A stretch of 9,511 nucleotides of DNA from Candidatus Methylomirabilota bacterium (lineage in GTDB: Bacteria > Methylomirabilota > Methylomirabilia > Methylomirabilales > JACQHM01): NCBI GenBank assembly GCA_016199025.1, contig JACQHM010000022.1, positions 1-9,511 of the forward strand. Reading direction: 5' to 3'. The first letter of the stretch is position 1. Every line of letters starts with the position of its first letter. The notes beneath the pieces are model-generated. The model worked only from the letters and a program-made list of their open reading frames with translations, did no database searches and was not told where the DNA came from. Positions 1 to 5,875 of the stretch are shown here, one piece after another. The translations under genes and the position numbers were made by a program.

Positions 1-515
1 AGCCGCTTCACATAGGCTGGCCGTGGATCGAAGGTGACGATCGGGGCCCCTCGGGTTTGGGAATGACCATTGATCATTGACCATTGATCACTGACCATTG
101 AGGACTGAAGGAGGGCTTCGATGGCCGCCGTCACCCTGGGAGACACCGATCCCCCGCGGGCGGACTTGAGCTTCAGACCATTGAACCCCGGAGGGTTGTG
201 ACTGGCCGTGAGAACGACGGCCCCTAAGGCCTTCTGCGACACGACGGCATAGGAGAAAACGGGAGTGGGAGCGAAGGTCGCAGCCAGGAGGACCGGGATG
301 TCGCTTTGGGCCAAGACCCCTGCCGCCGCCCGGGCAAACTCCTGGGAGAGAAAGCGGGTATCGTAGCCCACGACGATGGGGGATGATGCTGAGGCTGAGA
401 CCTCCTTCAGGTGGGACGCGATGGCCTGGGACACCCTCCGGACGTTAGCAAAGGTGAACTCCTCGGCGATCCGTCCACGCCAGCCGTCGGTCCCGAAGTG
501 GATAGAAGCCTCCAT
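1..515 (-). CDS. Phosphomannomutase/phosphoglucomutase, N-terminal part (cut by window edge)
   Basis: This is the N-terminal 171 codons of an alpha-D-phosphohexomutase, which interconverts hexose 1- and 6-phosphates through a phosphoserine enzyme. The protein starts with the family's FGTDGWRG element (residues 7-14). It carries VVGYDTRF (48-55) and the active-site loop TASHNPPGFNGLK (103-115), where Ser105 is the expected phosphoserine. The ATG at 515 is 5 nt after the manC stop, with a GGAGGG ribosome site at 525-530 inside the end of manC, so the two are probably coupled. Next to manC, the likely role is mannose-6-P to mannose-1-P conversion for GDP-mannose, but sequence alone does not separate mannose from glucose specificity. 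Residues about 137-151 are encoded by a heptamer tandem repeat (64-105) and look unlike family sequence. The frame stays open to the edge, where GAPIVTFDPRPAYVKR resumes a family-like stretch. Confidence 0.9.
   Translation of the reverse strand, partial: MEASIHFGTDGWRGRIAEEFTFANVRRVSQAIASHLKEVSASASSPIVVGYDTRFLSQEFARAAAGVLAQSDIPVLLAATFAPTPVFSYAVVSQKALGAVVLTASHNPPGFNGLKLKSARGGSVSPRVTAAIEALLQSSMVSDQWSMINGHSQTRGAPIVTFDPRPAYVKR
64..105. repeat. Six-unit heptamer tandem repeat inside the phosphohexomutase gene
   Basis: On the plus strand six consecutive 7-base units read tgaccat, tgatcat, tgaccat, tgatcac, tgaccat, tgaggac. The total is 42 bases, a multiple of three, so the reading frame survives and about 14 codons are added. 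The encoded segment (M-V-S-D-Q-W-S-M-I-N-G-H) is unlike the surrounding phosphohexomutase sequence. A different heptamer repeat lies at 9202-9222. Confidence 0.85.
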
Positions 516-520
516 CCCCG

Positions 521-1582
521 CTAGCCCTCCAAGCTTGCCTTTTTGGCCAGGCGGGCCATCCGCCGAACTTCCTGGCTCTTCTCTTTGGTGGCGACCAGGA
601 TCCCCTGCTCGGTCTCGACGATGATCAGGCCTTCGAGGCCGACGGTCCCGATCATCCGCCCCGAGCTGTAGATCACGCAATCCTTCGTCTCAAGGCCGAG
701 ATGCCGGCCCATGACGATGTTGCCGGAAGGGTCCCTTGGCAGGACCCGCGCTAACGCCGCCCAGGTCCCGACATCGTCCCAACGAAAGCCACCGTGGACC
801 ATGACGGTCCCCTCCGCCTTCTCCAACACCCCCGAGTCGATAGAGACCCCTTCCAGCCGGGCATAAATTGCCTGGAGCAACGGGTTATACACCTCCGTCC
901 CCCAGACCTCCCGGAGCCGGCTCAGGGATTGCCAGTGGTCGGGCAGATGGCGCTCAAGGAGCCGTTGCAGGACCCGGTTCCGCCAGACGAAGATTCCACT
1001 GTTCCAGAAATAGTCCCCGCTCCGGAGGAATCCCTCCGCCGTCGGAAGGTCCGGTTTCTCCCAGAAGCGATGGACCTGGTACAGTCCCTCCTCGATCTTT
1101 TGACCCCGCTGGATGTACCCATATCCCGTCTCAGGCCGGTCCGGTGGGATGCCGAAGACAACCGTCCCTTCCTGGGCAAGGGCAGCGGCGATCCCTCGCT
1201 CTAGGGCCTTCAGAAACAGGGCCTCATCGGGGATGGCGTGATCCGCCGGAAGGGCGATGAGGGCAGCCTCAGGATCTTTCTGCTCCAGGTGAAGGGAGGC
1301 TAGGCCGATGGCAACGGCGGTGTTCCGGCCTTCAGGCTCCAGGAGGAGGTTCTCCTCAGGAAGATCAGGAACCTCTCCCCTGACCAATCCCGCGTGGCTT
1401 CGACCCGTCACGACGAGCTGACAAGAGAGGGGAATCAACAGCCTCATCCGCTCGACGGTCGCCTGGAGGAAGCTCTTCCCCTCCAGGAGCCGGAGGAACG
1501 GCTTCGGGCGCTCGGGAGTCCCCAGGGGCCAGAACCGCTCGCCCAATCCACCTGCTAGGATGATTGCATAGACCGTCGCCAT
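521..1582 (-). CDS. manC: Mannose-1-phosphate guanylyltransferase
   Basis: Cytoplasmic nucleotidyltransferase that joins mannose-1-phosphate and GTP into GDP-mannose, the donor for mannosylated glycans and glycolipids. The 353-residue length fits a monofunctional enzyme without the C-terminal isomerase domain of bifunctional ManC/AlgA proteins. Visible motifs are the nucleotide-binding GGLGERFWPLG (11-21), LPADH (111-115), ETGYGYI (151-157), FWEKP (173-177, the FVEKP sugar-binding motif), NSGIFVW (194-200), SIDSGVLEKA (247-256) and WDDVGTW (268-274). The tail GLIIVETEQGILVATKEKSQEVR (317-340) matches the family's usual ending. The ATG at 1582 is right because family similarity begins at residue 4, although no strong ribosome site precedes it. 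It lies 36 nt after the MetF-like gene and 5 nt before the phosphohexomutase gene, which forms the GDP-mannose pair. Confidence 0.95.
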   Translation of the reverse strand: MATVYAIILAGGLGERFWPLGTPERPKPFLRLLEGKSFLQATVERMRLLIPLSCQLVVTGRSHAGLVRGEVPDLPEENLLLEPEGRNTAVAIGLASLHLEQKDPEAALIALPADHAIPDEALFLKALERGIAAALAQEGTVVFGIPPDRPETGYGYIQRGQKIEEGLYQVHRFWEKPDLPTAEGFLRSGDYFWNSGIFVWRNRVLQRLLERHLPDHWQSLSRLREVWGTEVYNPLLQAIYARLEGVSIDSGVLEKAEGTVMVHGGFRWDDVGTWAALARVLPRDPSGNIVMGRHLGLETKDCVIYSSGRMIGTVGLEGLIIVETEQGILVATKEKSQEVRRMARLAKKASLEG

Positions 1583-1618
1583 CGTCGATCGATTGCTGCT
1601 GGAGTCGTCAAGATCAGA

Positions 1619-2545
1619 TCAGGACAAGCCCCGAGCCCTAGAAGCCGAGAAGATCCCTTCGATGATCTCCGGGACAACCTCATATTTCCCCATGGGGATG
1701 ATATAGAAGCACCGGATGCCGTCCTCGACCAGCTCCTCGATGACCTCCCTGACGATCCTGACCCCTTCCTTCGCATCCCCTCCCTTCAACCGGGCGACCA
1801 CCTCGTCAGGGATCTCGATCCCAGGAATATGGATCTGGCCACTCCTCATCCTCTCCGCCCATTCATAGCTCCTGGGAAGAATCACCCCCCAGAAGATGGG
1901 CAGATCCGGAAAGGTCTCCCCTGAAGAGGCGTAGAGCTCCTCGACGGTTCCCCAGAATCGCTGGAGAGCAGTTCTGCTAAAGACCGGTTGGGTCAGAATG
2001 AACTCAGCCCCGGCCTCCAGTTTCTTTTTGAGCTGCCATGCCTCCGCCCTGGGGTTCTCCACGTTCGGATCCACCGTCGCCCCGATGCAAAACGATGTCC
2101 GATCCTCTAACTTTTTCTTGTTGTAGCCGACACCCTGGTTTAACGACTGGGTCAGCTCGATGAGACCGATGGAGTTTACGTCAAAGATCCCTTTGACCCC
2201 AATCTCATGATCCTCCGGCCTGACCCGATCCCCTGTCATGGTGAGGATGTTGTCCAGGCCCAACATCCAGGCCCCTAACAGCCGGCTCTGAAGGCCCATC
2301 CGGTTTGTGTCGCGGCAGGTGATGTGGGGAATGGCGTCAATACCAGTAGCCTCCTTCAAAAGATACGCTGTGGCCACAGAATCGGCGCGAACGCTGGCCC
2401 CCGAGTTATCCGTCACGTTCACCCAGTCCACCTCGAAATCCCCGATCTTCGAGATGAGACCTCGGATGTCGCCACCCCGGGGTGGGTTCACATCCACAGT
2501 GACCAGGATCTTCGGCATCGATCTGTAGAAATTGATGACTTTCAT
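1619..2545 (-). CDS. metF: Methylenetetrahydrofolate reductase (MetF family)
   Basis: Probable flavin-dependent TIM-barrel enzyme reducing 5,10-methylene-tetrahydrofolate to 5-methyl-tetrahydrofolate for methionine synthesis or C1 metabolism. From the ATG at 2545 it has 308 residues, close to E. coli MetF. Recognisable parts are VDVNPPRG (17-24), VNVTDNSGASVR (about 43-54), PHITCRD (73-79), NILTMTGDRV (99-108) and, late in the protein, HIPGIEIPDEVVARL. The residue before NPP is Asp18, whereas E. coli MetF has its catalytic Glu at the matching place. The longest frame begins with TTG at 2563. I prefer the ATG at 2545, and the ATG at 2518 (MPKILVTV) is also possible because none has a strong ribosome site. 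It follows the ketosynthase gene by about 32 nt and precedes manC by 36 nt. Its link to the lipid genes is not evident from sequence. Confidence 0.85.
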   Translation of the reverse strand: MKVINFYRSMPKILVTVDVNPPRGGDIRGLISKIGDFEVDWVNVTDNSGASVRADSVATAYLLKEATGIDAIPHITCRDTNRMGLQSRLLGAWMLGLDNILTMTGDRVRPEDHEIGVKGIFDVNSIGLIELTQSLNQGVGYNKKKLEDRTSFCIGATVDPNVENPRAEAWQLKKKLEAGAEFILTQPVFSRTALQRFWGTVEELYASSGETFPDLPIFWGVILPRSYEWAERMRSGQIHIPGIEIPDEVVARLKGGDAKEGVRIVREVIEELVEDGIRCFYIIPMGKYEVVPEIIEGIFSASRARGLS

Positions 2546-2577
2546 CGATGGCGTTCCATACAAATGATGGATGACGG

Positions 2578-3873
2578 TTAGGGAGAAAACTTCGTGACCA
2601 CCAGGCAGTCGTTGTGACCACCGAAGCCAAAAGAGTTGGACAGCACCACTTCGACTTTATGAGGTCGGGCTACATTCGGAACATAATCCAGATCGCACTC
2701 CGGGTCCGGGTATTCATAGTTGATGGTCGGAGGAACGACCTGGTCCCGGCGGGCTAGGACGCAGGTGATGAGCTCGATGACCCCGGCCGCCGAGATGGTG
2801 TGGCCGATCATGGACTTGGTGGAGCTCACCGGCACTTGATACGCCTTCTTCCCCAAGACCGCCTTTAATACCGCCGTCTCCACCCGGTCGTTCATCGACG
2901 TGGAGGTCCCGTGGGCATTGACGTAGTCTACATCTTCGGGGGAGAGCCCCGCGTCGGCCAGGGCCCGCCGGATGGCAAGGATCGCCCCCCTCCCATCGGG
3001 TGCCTCGTCCGTCACCCGGTAGGCATCGCAGGAGGTCCCATAGCCTTTCAGCTCGGCCAGGATAGGAGCCCCCCGCTCCAAGGCACGTTCCAACCGCTCG
3101 AGGATCAAAACCCCAGCCCCCTCACCGAGGACGAAACCGTCCCGCTCTAGATCGAAGGGGCGGCTGGCCCGCTCGGGTTCGTGGTTCCGGCGAGACAAGA
3201 CCCCTAGGAGGCAGAACATGAGCATCTGGATAGGCAAGACGACGCAGTCCGAACCACCGCAGATGGCCAGATCGACCGTCCCTCGTTCGATGGACCGATA
3301 GGCTTCTCCGACAGCCTGGGCGGAGGTGGTGCACGCGGTCTGGATCGTGCAGCTCGGCCCGGTGATATGATAAGCCTGGGCGAGACGGTGGGTGACGTAT
3401 TGGGGAAGCAAACAGGTGAGCTGCGCTCCGTCCATGCTCCGGCAATAGGCCTGGAGACAGGCTGAGAGGTGGATCTCTCGCCCCACCCTCCCCCGGGAGC
3501 GATAAGCGATCTCAGCCACCCGTGTCACGTCAACCTTCTGCCCATAGGTCCCGAAAAACACCCCGGCTCGATCATTCCCTTTAACTTCGGGAAGCCATCC
3601 TGCCGCCTCGCACGCCATCCGGGCTGCGGCCAGGGCAAAAAGAACACTCCGAGGCTCTTCCGGTCTCAAACCGAGCCATGACCTCAAGCGACCGAGAGCT
3701 TCTTCGTCCTTCACATAAGCCGCCATCCGACTAGGAAGTCCCGAGGCGTCGAAGTGGGTGATTAGGCCCACCCCGGAGACACCGGCGAGGGCCGCCCTCC
3801 AGTACATCTCGACCCCGATCCCAATGGGGGTCACCACCCCCATGCCGGTGATGACAACCCTCGGTCGTTCCAT
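2578..3873 (-). CDS. fabF: FabF-type beta-ketoacyl-ACP synthase, catalytically intact
   Basis: Condensing enzyme that extends an acyl chain by two carbons from malonyl-ACP. The 431-residue protein starts MERPRVVITGMGVVTPIG, typical of FabF. The full Cys-His-His set is present: Cys181 in TACTTS (family TACSS/TACAT), His321 in VNAHGTSTSMND, and Lys353/His358 in STKSMIGHTISAAG. The C-terminal loop NSFGFGGHN is intact. The region between about residues 110 and 165 (RVAEIAYRSRGRVGREIH and following) is not one I recognise from housekeeping FabF and may shape the acyl pocket. The longest frame begins at GTG 3882, but the ATG at 3873 has AGGTGA at 3879-3884 with a 5-base spacer. It lies 54 nt after the fabL-like gene. 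With the altered ketosynthase at 6632-7924 it could form a heterodimer, with this copy as the active subunit. Confidence 0.93.
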   Translation of the reverse strand: MERPRVVITGMGVVTPIGIGVEMYWRAALAGVSGVGLITHFDASGLPSRMAAYVKDEEALGRLRSWLGLRPEEPRSVLFALAAARMACEAAGWLPEVKGNDRAGVFFGTYGQKVDVTRVAEIAYRSRGRVGREIHLSACLQAYCRSMDGAQLTCLLPQYVTHRLAQAYHITGPSCTIQTACTTSAQAVGEAYRSIERGTVDLAICGGSDCVVLPIQMLMFCLLGVLSRRNHEPERASRPFDLERDGFVLGEGAGVLILERLERALERGAPILAELKGYGTSCDAYRVTDEAPDGRGAILAIRRALADAGLSPEDVDYVNAHGTSTSMNDRVETAVLKAVLGKKAYQVPVSSTKSMIGHTISAAGVIELITCVLARRDQVVPPTINYEYPDPECDLDYVPNVARPHKVEVVLSNSFGFGGHNDCLVVTKFSP

Positions 3874-3878
3874 CGCGC

Positions 3879-3884
3879 TCACCT
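3879..3884 (-). promoter_or_regulatory. Ribosome binding site for the intact ketosynthase
   Basis: The minus strand reads AGGTGA, 5 bases before the ATG at 3873. This favours the ATG over the GTG at 3882, which overlaps the site. Confidence 0.6.
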
Positions 3885-3927
3885 ATTGGGGCCGTCCTCC
3901 GCAACCATAGACCCTTGGCAAAAAGGC

Positions 3928-4683
3928 TTAGACCAACAGTGAAAGGCCCCCATCGACCACGATGACCTGCCCCCGGATCATGTCAGCCTGGGGGCTGCAT
4001 AAAAAAAGGACGACATGGGCGATCTCCTCAGGCTTTAGGATCCTCCCCGCAGGGGTTCGTTCACGGACCGCGGCCAAAATCGCATCCCTTTCTGGAAAGT
4101 GACTCCAGGTTTCCGTCTCCACCAGTCCGCCGGAAACGGCGTTCACGGCGATGCCGAAAGGGGCCAGCTCGACGGCGAGATAGCGGGTCAGGGCCTCCAG
4201 GGCTGCCTTCGAAGCGCCGAGCCCCGCATAGAAAGGGAACACACGGCTGGAGCCGATGCTGCTGATGGAGACAATCTTGCCACCACCCCGGCCCCGCATC
4301 AGCCCGGCCGCCTCCTGGGCTGCGAGGAGGAAGGCCCTAGCGTTGATGTTCATCATCCAGTCCCAATGCTTGGCCGTGATCTCCTGGGCCGGCCTGAAGA
4401 CCCCAGAGGCCGCGTTGTTGATGAGGATGTCCAGGCCTCCAAAGATCCGCTGAACCTCCTCGAACATCTGCTTGATCTGCTGAGGATCCCGAAGATCGGC
4501 TTGAAGGAGATGGCTTCTTACCCCCTTCGCCTCGATCTCCGCCGCCGTCTTCTCCGCGGCCTCACGATTCACGTAGAAATTGACCAGGACGTTGGCGCCG
4601 GCCTCGGCCAACTTCAACGCGATGGCCCGCCCGATGCCACGGGAGCCCCCAGTCACCAACGCGACCCGCCCCTCAAAGGACAT
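3928..4683 (-). CDS. fabL: Enoyl-ACP reductase III, FabL type (SDR superfamily)
   Basis: NAD(P)H-dependent reductase for the last step of the elongation cycle, trans-2-enoyl-ACP to saturated acyl-ACP. The 251-residue Rossmann protein has TGGSRGIG (11-18) for cofactor binding and NNAASGVFRP (89-98). It has HWDWMMNINA (106-115), SISSIGS (139-145), SKAALEALTRYLAVEL (158-173), NAVSGG (181-186) and ADMIRGQVIVVDGGLSLLV at the end. From memory these blocks match Bacillus subtilis FabL closely. The catalytic pair is Tyr152 and Lys159 with six residues between, the enoyl-reductase spacing, rather than the YxxxK of ketoreductases such as the FabG at 5876-6622. The longest frame begins at 4731, but the ATG at 4683 fits the family start (MSFEGRVALVTGG) and has GAGGGG at 4690-4695. 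It overlaps the preceding dehydratase gene by 11 bases, so translational coupling is likely. Confidence 0.88.
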   Translation of the reverse strand: MSFEGRVALVTGGSRGIGRAIALKLAEAGANVLVNFYVNREAAEKTAAEIEAKGVRSHLLQADLRDPQQIKQMFEEVQRIFGGLDILINNAASGVFRPAQEITAKHWDWMMNINARAFLLAAQEAAGLMRGRGGGKIVSISSIGSSRVFPFYAGLGASKAALEALTRYLAVELAPFGIAVNAVSGGLVETETWSHFPERDAILAAVRERTPAGRILKPEEIAHVVLFLCSPQADMIRGQVIVVDGGLSLLV

Positions 4684-5191
4684 CAGACGCCCCTCGCCTC
4701 GATCCCTGCATTGACCAGCTCTCCCAGGCATCCTTGACAGGGTCGGCAGTCAATAATTCGTAGAATTCCTTCAGCCGGCGACAGGCCCGGCCGGCCTCTT
4801 CGTCCTCCTTGGCATCCACCAGGGTGAAATGAAGGGTCGCCTCTGCCATCGTCTTGCCATCGACTTGCGCTTTCGCCTTGACCTGGGCGGCTTCCTGCCC
4901 CTCATCAACCAGTCGCACGTGGAGCTGAAGCTGATCCCCGGGGCGGACGAAGCGTTTGAACTTCCCGTTCGAGATGCGCCGGAGGACAGGGCTAAAGCTG
5001 AAGTCCAAGCTGAACCCGATCAACAGGTGAGAGGCCTGCTCGAAGCCCTCGAGGATCAACGACCCTGGCATGATCGGTGAGCCAGGGAAATGATCGGAGA
5101 AGTAATCCTCGCTATTACTGACGTTCTTGATCAACAGGGCCTCTTTGCCCTTTTCCATCTTGAGAACTCGGTCGATCAAGATGAACCTCAC
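4673..5191 (-). CDS. FabZ-like 3-hydroxyacyl-ACP dehydratase (hotdog fold), intact active site
   Basis: Probable dehydratase converting 3-hydroxyacyl-ACP to trans-2-enoyl-ACP. The diagnostic block DHFPGSPIMPGSLILEGFEQ (33-52) matches the FabZ consensus, with His34 and Glu48 separated by 14 positions as in E. coli FabZ (His49/Glu63). The N-terminus MRFILIDRVLKMEKGKEA is a typical hotdog start. At 172 residues it is longer than FabZ (about 150), with an extra charged tail after residue 130. The start is GTG at 5191, which overlaps the TGA of the carrier protein gene as GTGA. AGGAGG at 5198-5203 sits 6 bases upstream, a strong reason for this start. The altered hotdog protein at 7930-8400 aligns with it without gaps around the active site, so the two could form a heterodimer. 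An acyl-ACP binding role without dehydration is less likely given the intact pair. Confidence 0.85.
   Translation of the reverse strand: MRFILIDRVLKMEKGKEALLIKNVSNSEDYFSDHFPGSPIMPGSLILEGFEQASHLLIGFSLDFSFSPVLRRISNGKFKRFVRPGDQLQLHVRLVDEGQEAAQVKAKAQVDGKTMAEATLHFTLVDAKEDEEAGRACRRLKEFYELLTADPVKDAWESWSMQGSRRGASDVL
4690..4695 (-). promoter_or_regulatory. Ribosome binding site deciding the fabL start
   Basis: GAGGGG on the minus strand lies 6 bases before the ATG at 4683, inside the end of the upstream dehydratase gene. It supports the internal ATG over the longer frame from 4731. Confidence 0.6.
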
Positions 5192-5808
5192 AGCGCCCCT
5201 CCTCGATCGCCCCCAAGATTCGTGGCGATGAAACGCACAAGAAACTCTCCCGTAAACATCCGCAGGATGCGCTCCACGATATCTCGGGAGGTGAGATCCG
5301 CGAGCATGGAGTCAACGATGGCCTTTTTGTCCTCCTCGGAAACCTCCAGGCCGAGGGTCTGGACCTCCTTGGCCAGACGCTCGGTGAGATCCCTGGCAAC
5401 CTCCACGGGATCACCTTCCGCTACCCCCACGCCTCGCTCTTCGGCCAGATTCTCAAGGACCGTTTGGATCCCCAGAGGATTGAATGATCTCATTTCCTCA
5501 GGGGAGATGACGATGCCGTAGCGGGCTTCGAGGATTCCTAAAAGCTCGCTGAAGAGGCGGTTCCGCCAGATCATGATCCTTTCCTGGATCTCGCTGGTGG
5601 GGAGGCTGACGCCGAAGGTCTGTTGGAGACGAAAGCCGATGTCGAGGAAGTCAATGGACTCGGCCCCCAGATCCCTGACCAAGGAGGCTTCTGGAACCAC
5701 CTCCTGTTCATCGACCCCAAGGGAATCAATAAGGATCCCTTTCACCGCCTCCCAGACTTCCTCCCTGGTCCACTCCTTCGCCGTCGCCTTCCGCAGTCCC
5801 TCGCCCAT
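5188..5808 (-). CDS. Acyl carrier protein with long C-terminal extension
   Basis: Carrier on which the acyl chain is probably built. From the ATG at 5808 it has 206 residues, against about 80 for a normal ACP. The ACP part spans roughly residues 13-75: a first helix (WTREEVWEAVKGILIDSLGV), then DLGAESIDFLDIGFRLQQTFGV. Ser51 in GAESID is the expected 4'-phosphopantetheine site (family consensus LGxDSL), with Glu in place of the usual Asp. The sequence then continues through a charged helical stretch. NPLGIQTVLENLAEERG (about 110-126) may be a displaced final ACP helix. A further 80 residues I do not recognise end in RILRMFTGEFLVRFIATNLGGDRGGAL. The start is set by AGGAGG at 5814-5819, 5 bases upstream. 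The longer TTG frame from 5829 is rejected. It lies between the ketoreductase and dehydratase genes, and its stop overlaps the next start. Confidence 0.85.
   Translation of the reverse strand: MGEGLRKATAKEWTREEVWEAVKGILIDSLGVDEQEVVPEASLVRDLGAESIDFLDIGFRLQQTFGVSLPTSEIQERIMIWRNRLFSELLGILEARYGIVISPEEMRSFNPLGIQTVLENLAEERGVGVAEGDPVEVARDLTERLAKEVQTLGLEVSEEDKKAIVDSMLADLTSRDIVERILRMFTGEFLVRFIATNLGGDRGGAL
5198..5203 (-). promoter_or_regulatory. Strong ribosome binding site for the GTG-initiated dehydratase
   Basis: A perfect AGGAGG on the minus strand, 6 bases before the GTG at 5191 and inside the 3' end of the carrier protein gene. With the GTGA stop/start overlap at 5188-5191 it points to coupled translation of carrier and dehydratase. 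Confidence 0.7.
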
Positions 5809-5813
5809 ACCAT

Positions 5814-5819
5814 CCTCCT
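5814..5819 (-). promoter_or_regulatory. Ribosome binding site deciding the carrier protein start
   Basis: AGGAGG on the minus strand, 5 bases before the ATG at 5808. It would lie inside the coding region if the TTG at 5829 were used, so it argues for the ATG. Confidence 0.7.
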
Positions 5820-5860
5820 GAAGAAACAAATCTCAGCTTCTCTGACGGCGGCGGGCTTGT

Positions 5861-5872
5861 CCCCTCTCGGGG
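5861..5872 (-). other. Short GNRA-type hairpin between fabG and the carrier gene
   Basis: In the 67-base gap the minus-strand RNA can fold CCCC-GAGA-GGGG, a four-pair stem with a GNRA tetraloop, just after the fabG stop. No U-run follows, so it is not an intrinsic terminator. It could affect mRNA stability or be chance in GC-rich DNA. Confidence 0.35.
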
Positions 5873-5875
5873 GGA

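Noticed and set aside
64..105. Heptamer repeat as a CRISPR fragment or replication iterons
   Set aside because: There are no spacers, the units are directly adjacent, and the repeat is inside a conserved gene with no initiator gene or AT-rich region nearby.
794..1260. Overlapping plus- and minus-strand open frames within manC
   Set aside because: manC is intact with all family motifs, so these frames are by-products of its base composition.
3874..3927. Promoter in the gap before the intact ketosynthase
   Set aside because: I saw no convincing -35/-10 pair in this short GC-rich gap, only a ribosome binding site.
3928..4683. Reading the second SDR as another FabG ketoreductase
   Set aside because: Tyr-Lys spacing is six residues rather than three, and the NNAASGV, HWDW and ADMIRGQ blocks fit FabL.
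4099..4737. Long plus-strand open frame (212 codons) opposite fabL
   Set aside because: It is antisense to a strongly recognised SDR gene and shows no family motif. Long antisense frames are expected in GC-rich coding DNA.
5861..5874. Intrinsic terminator after fabG
   Set aside because: The stem has only four pairs and is not followed by a T-run on the minus strand, and a well-positioned downstream gene follows.
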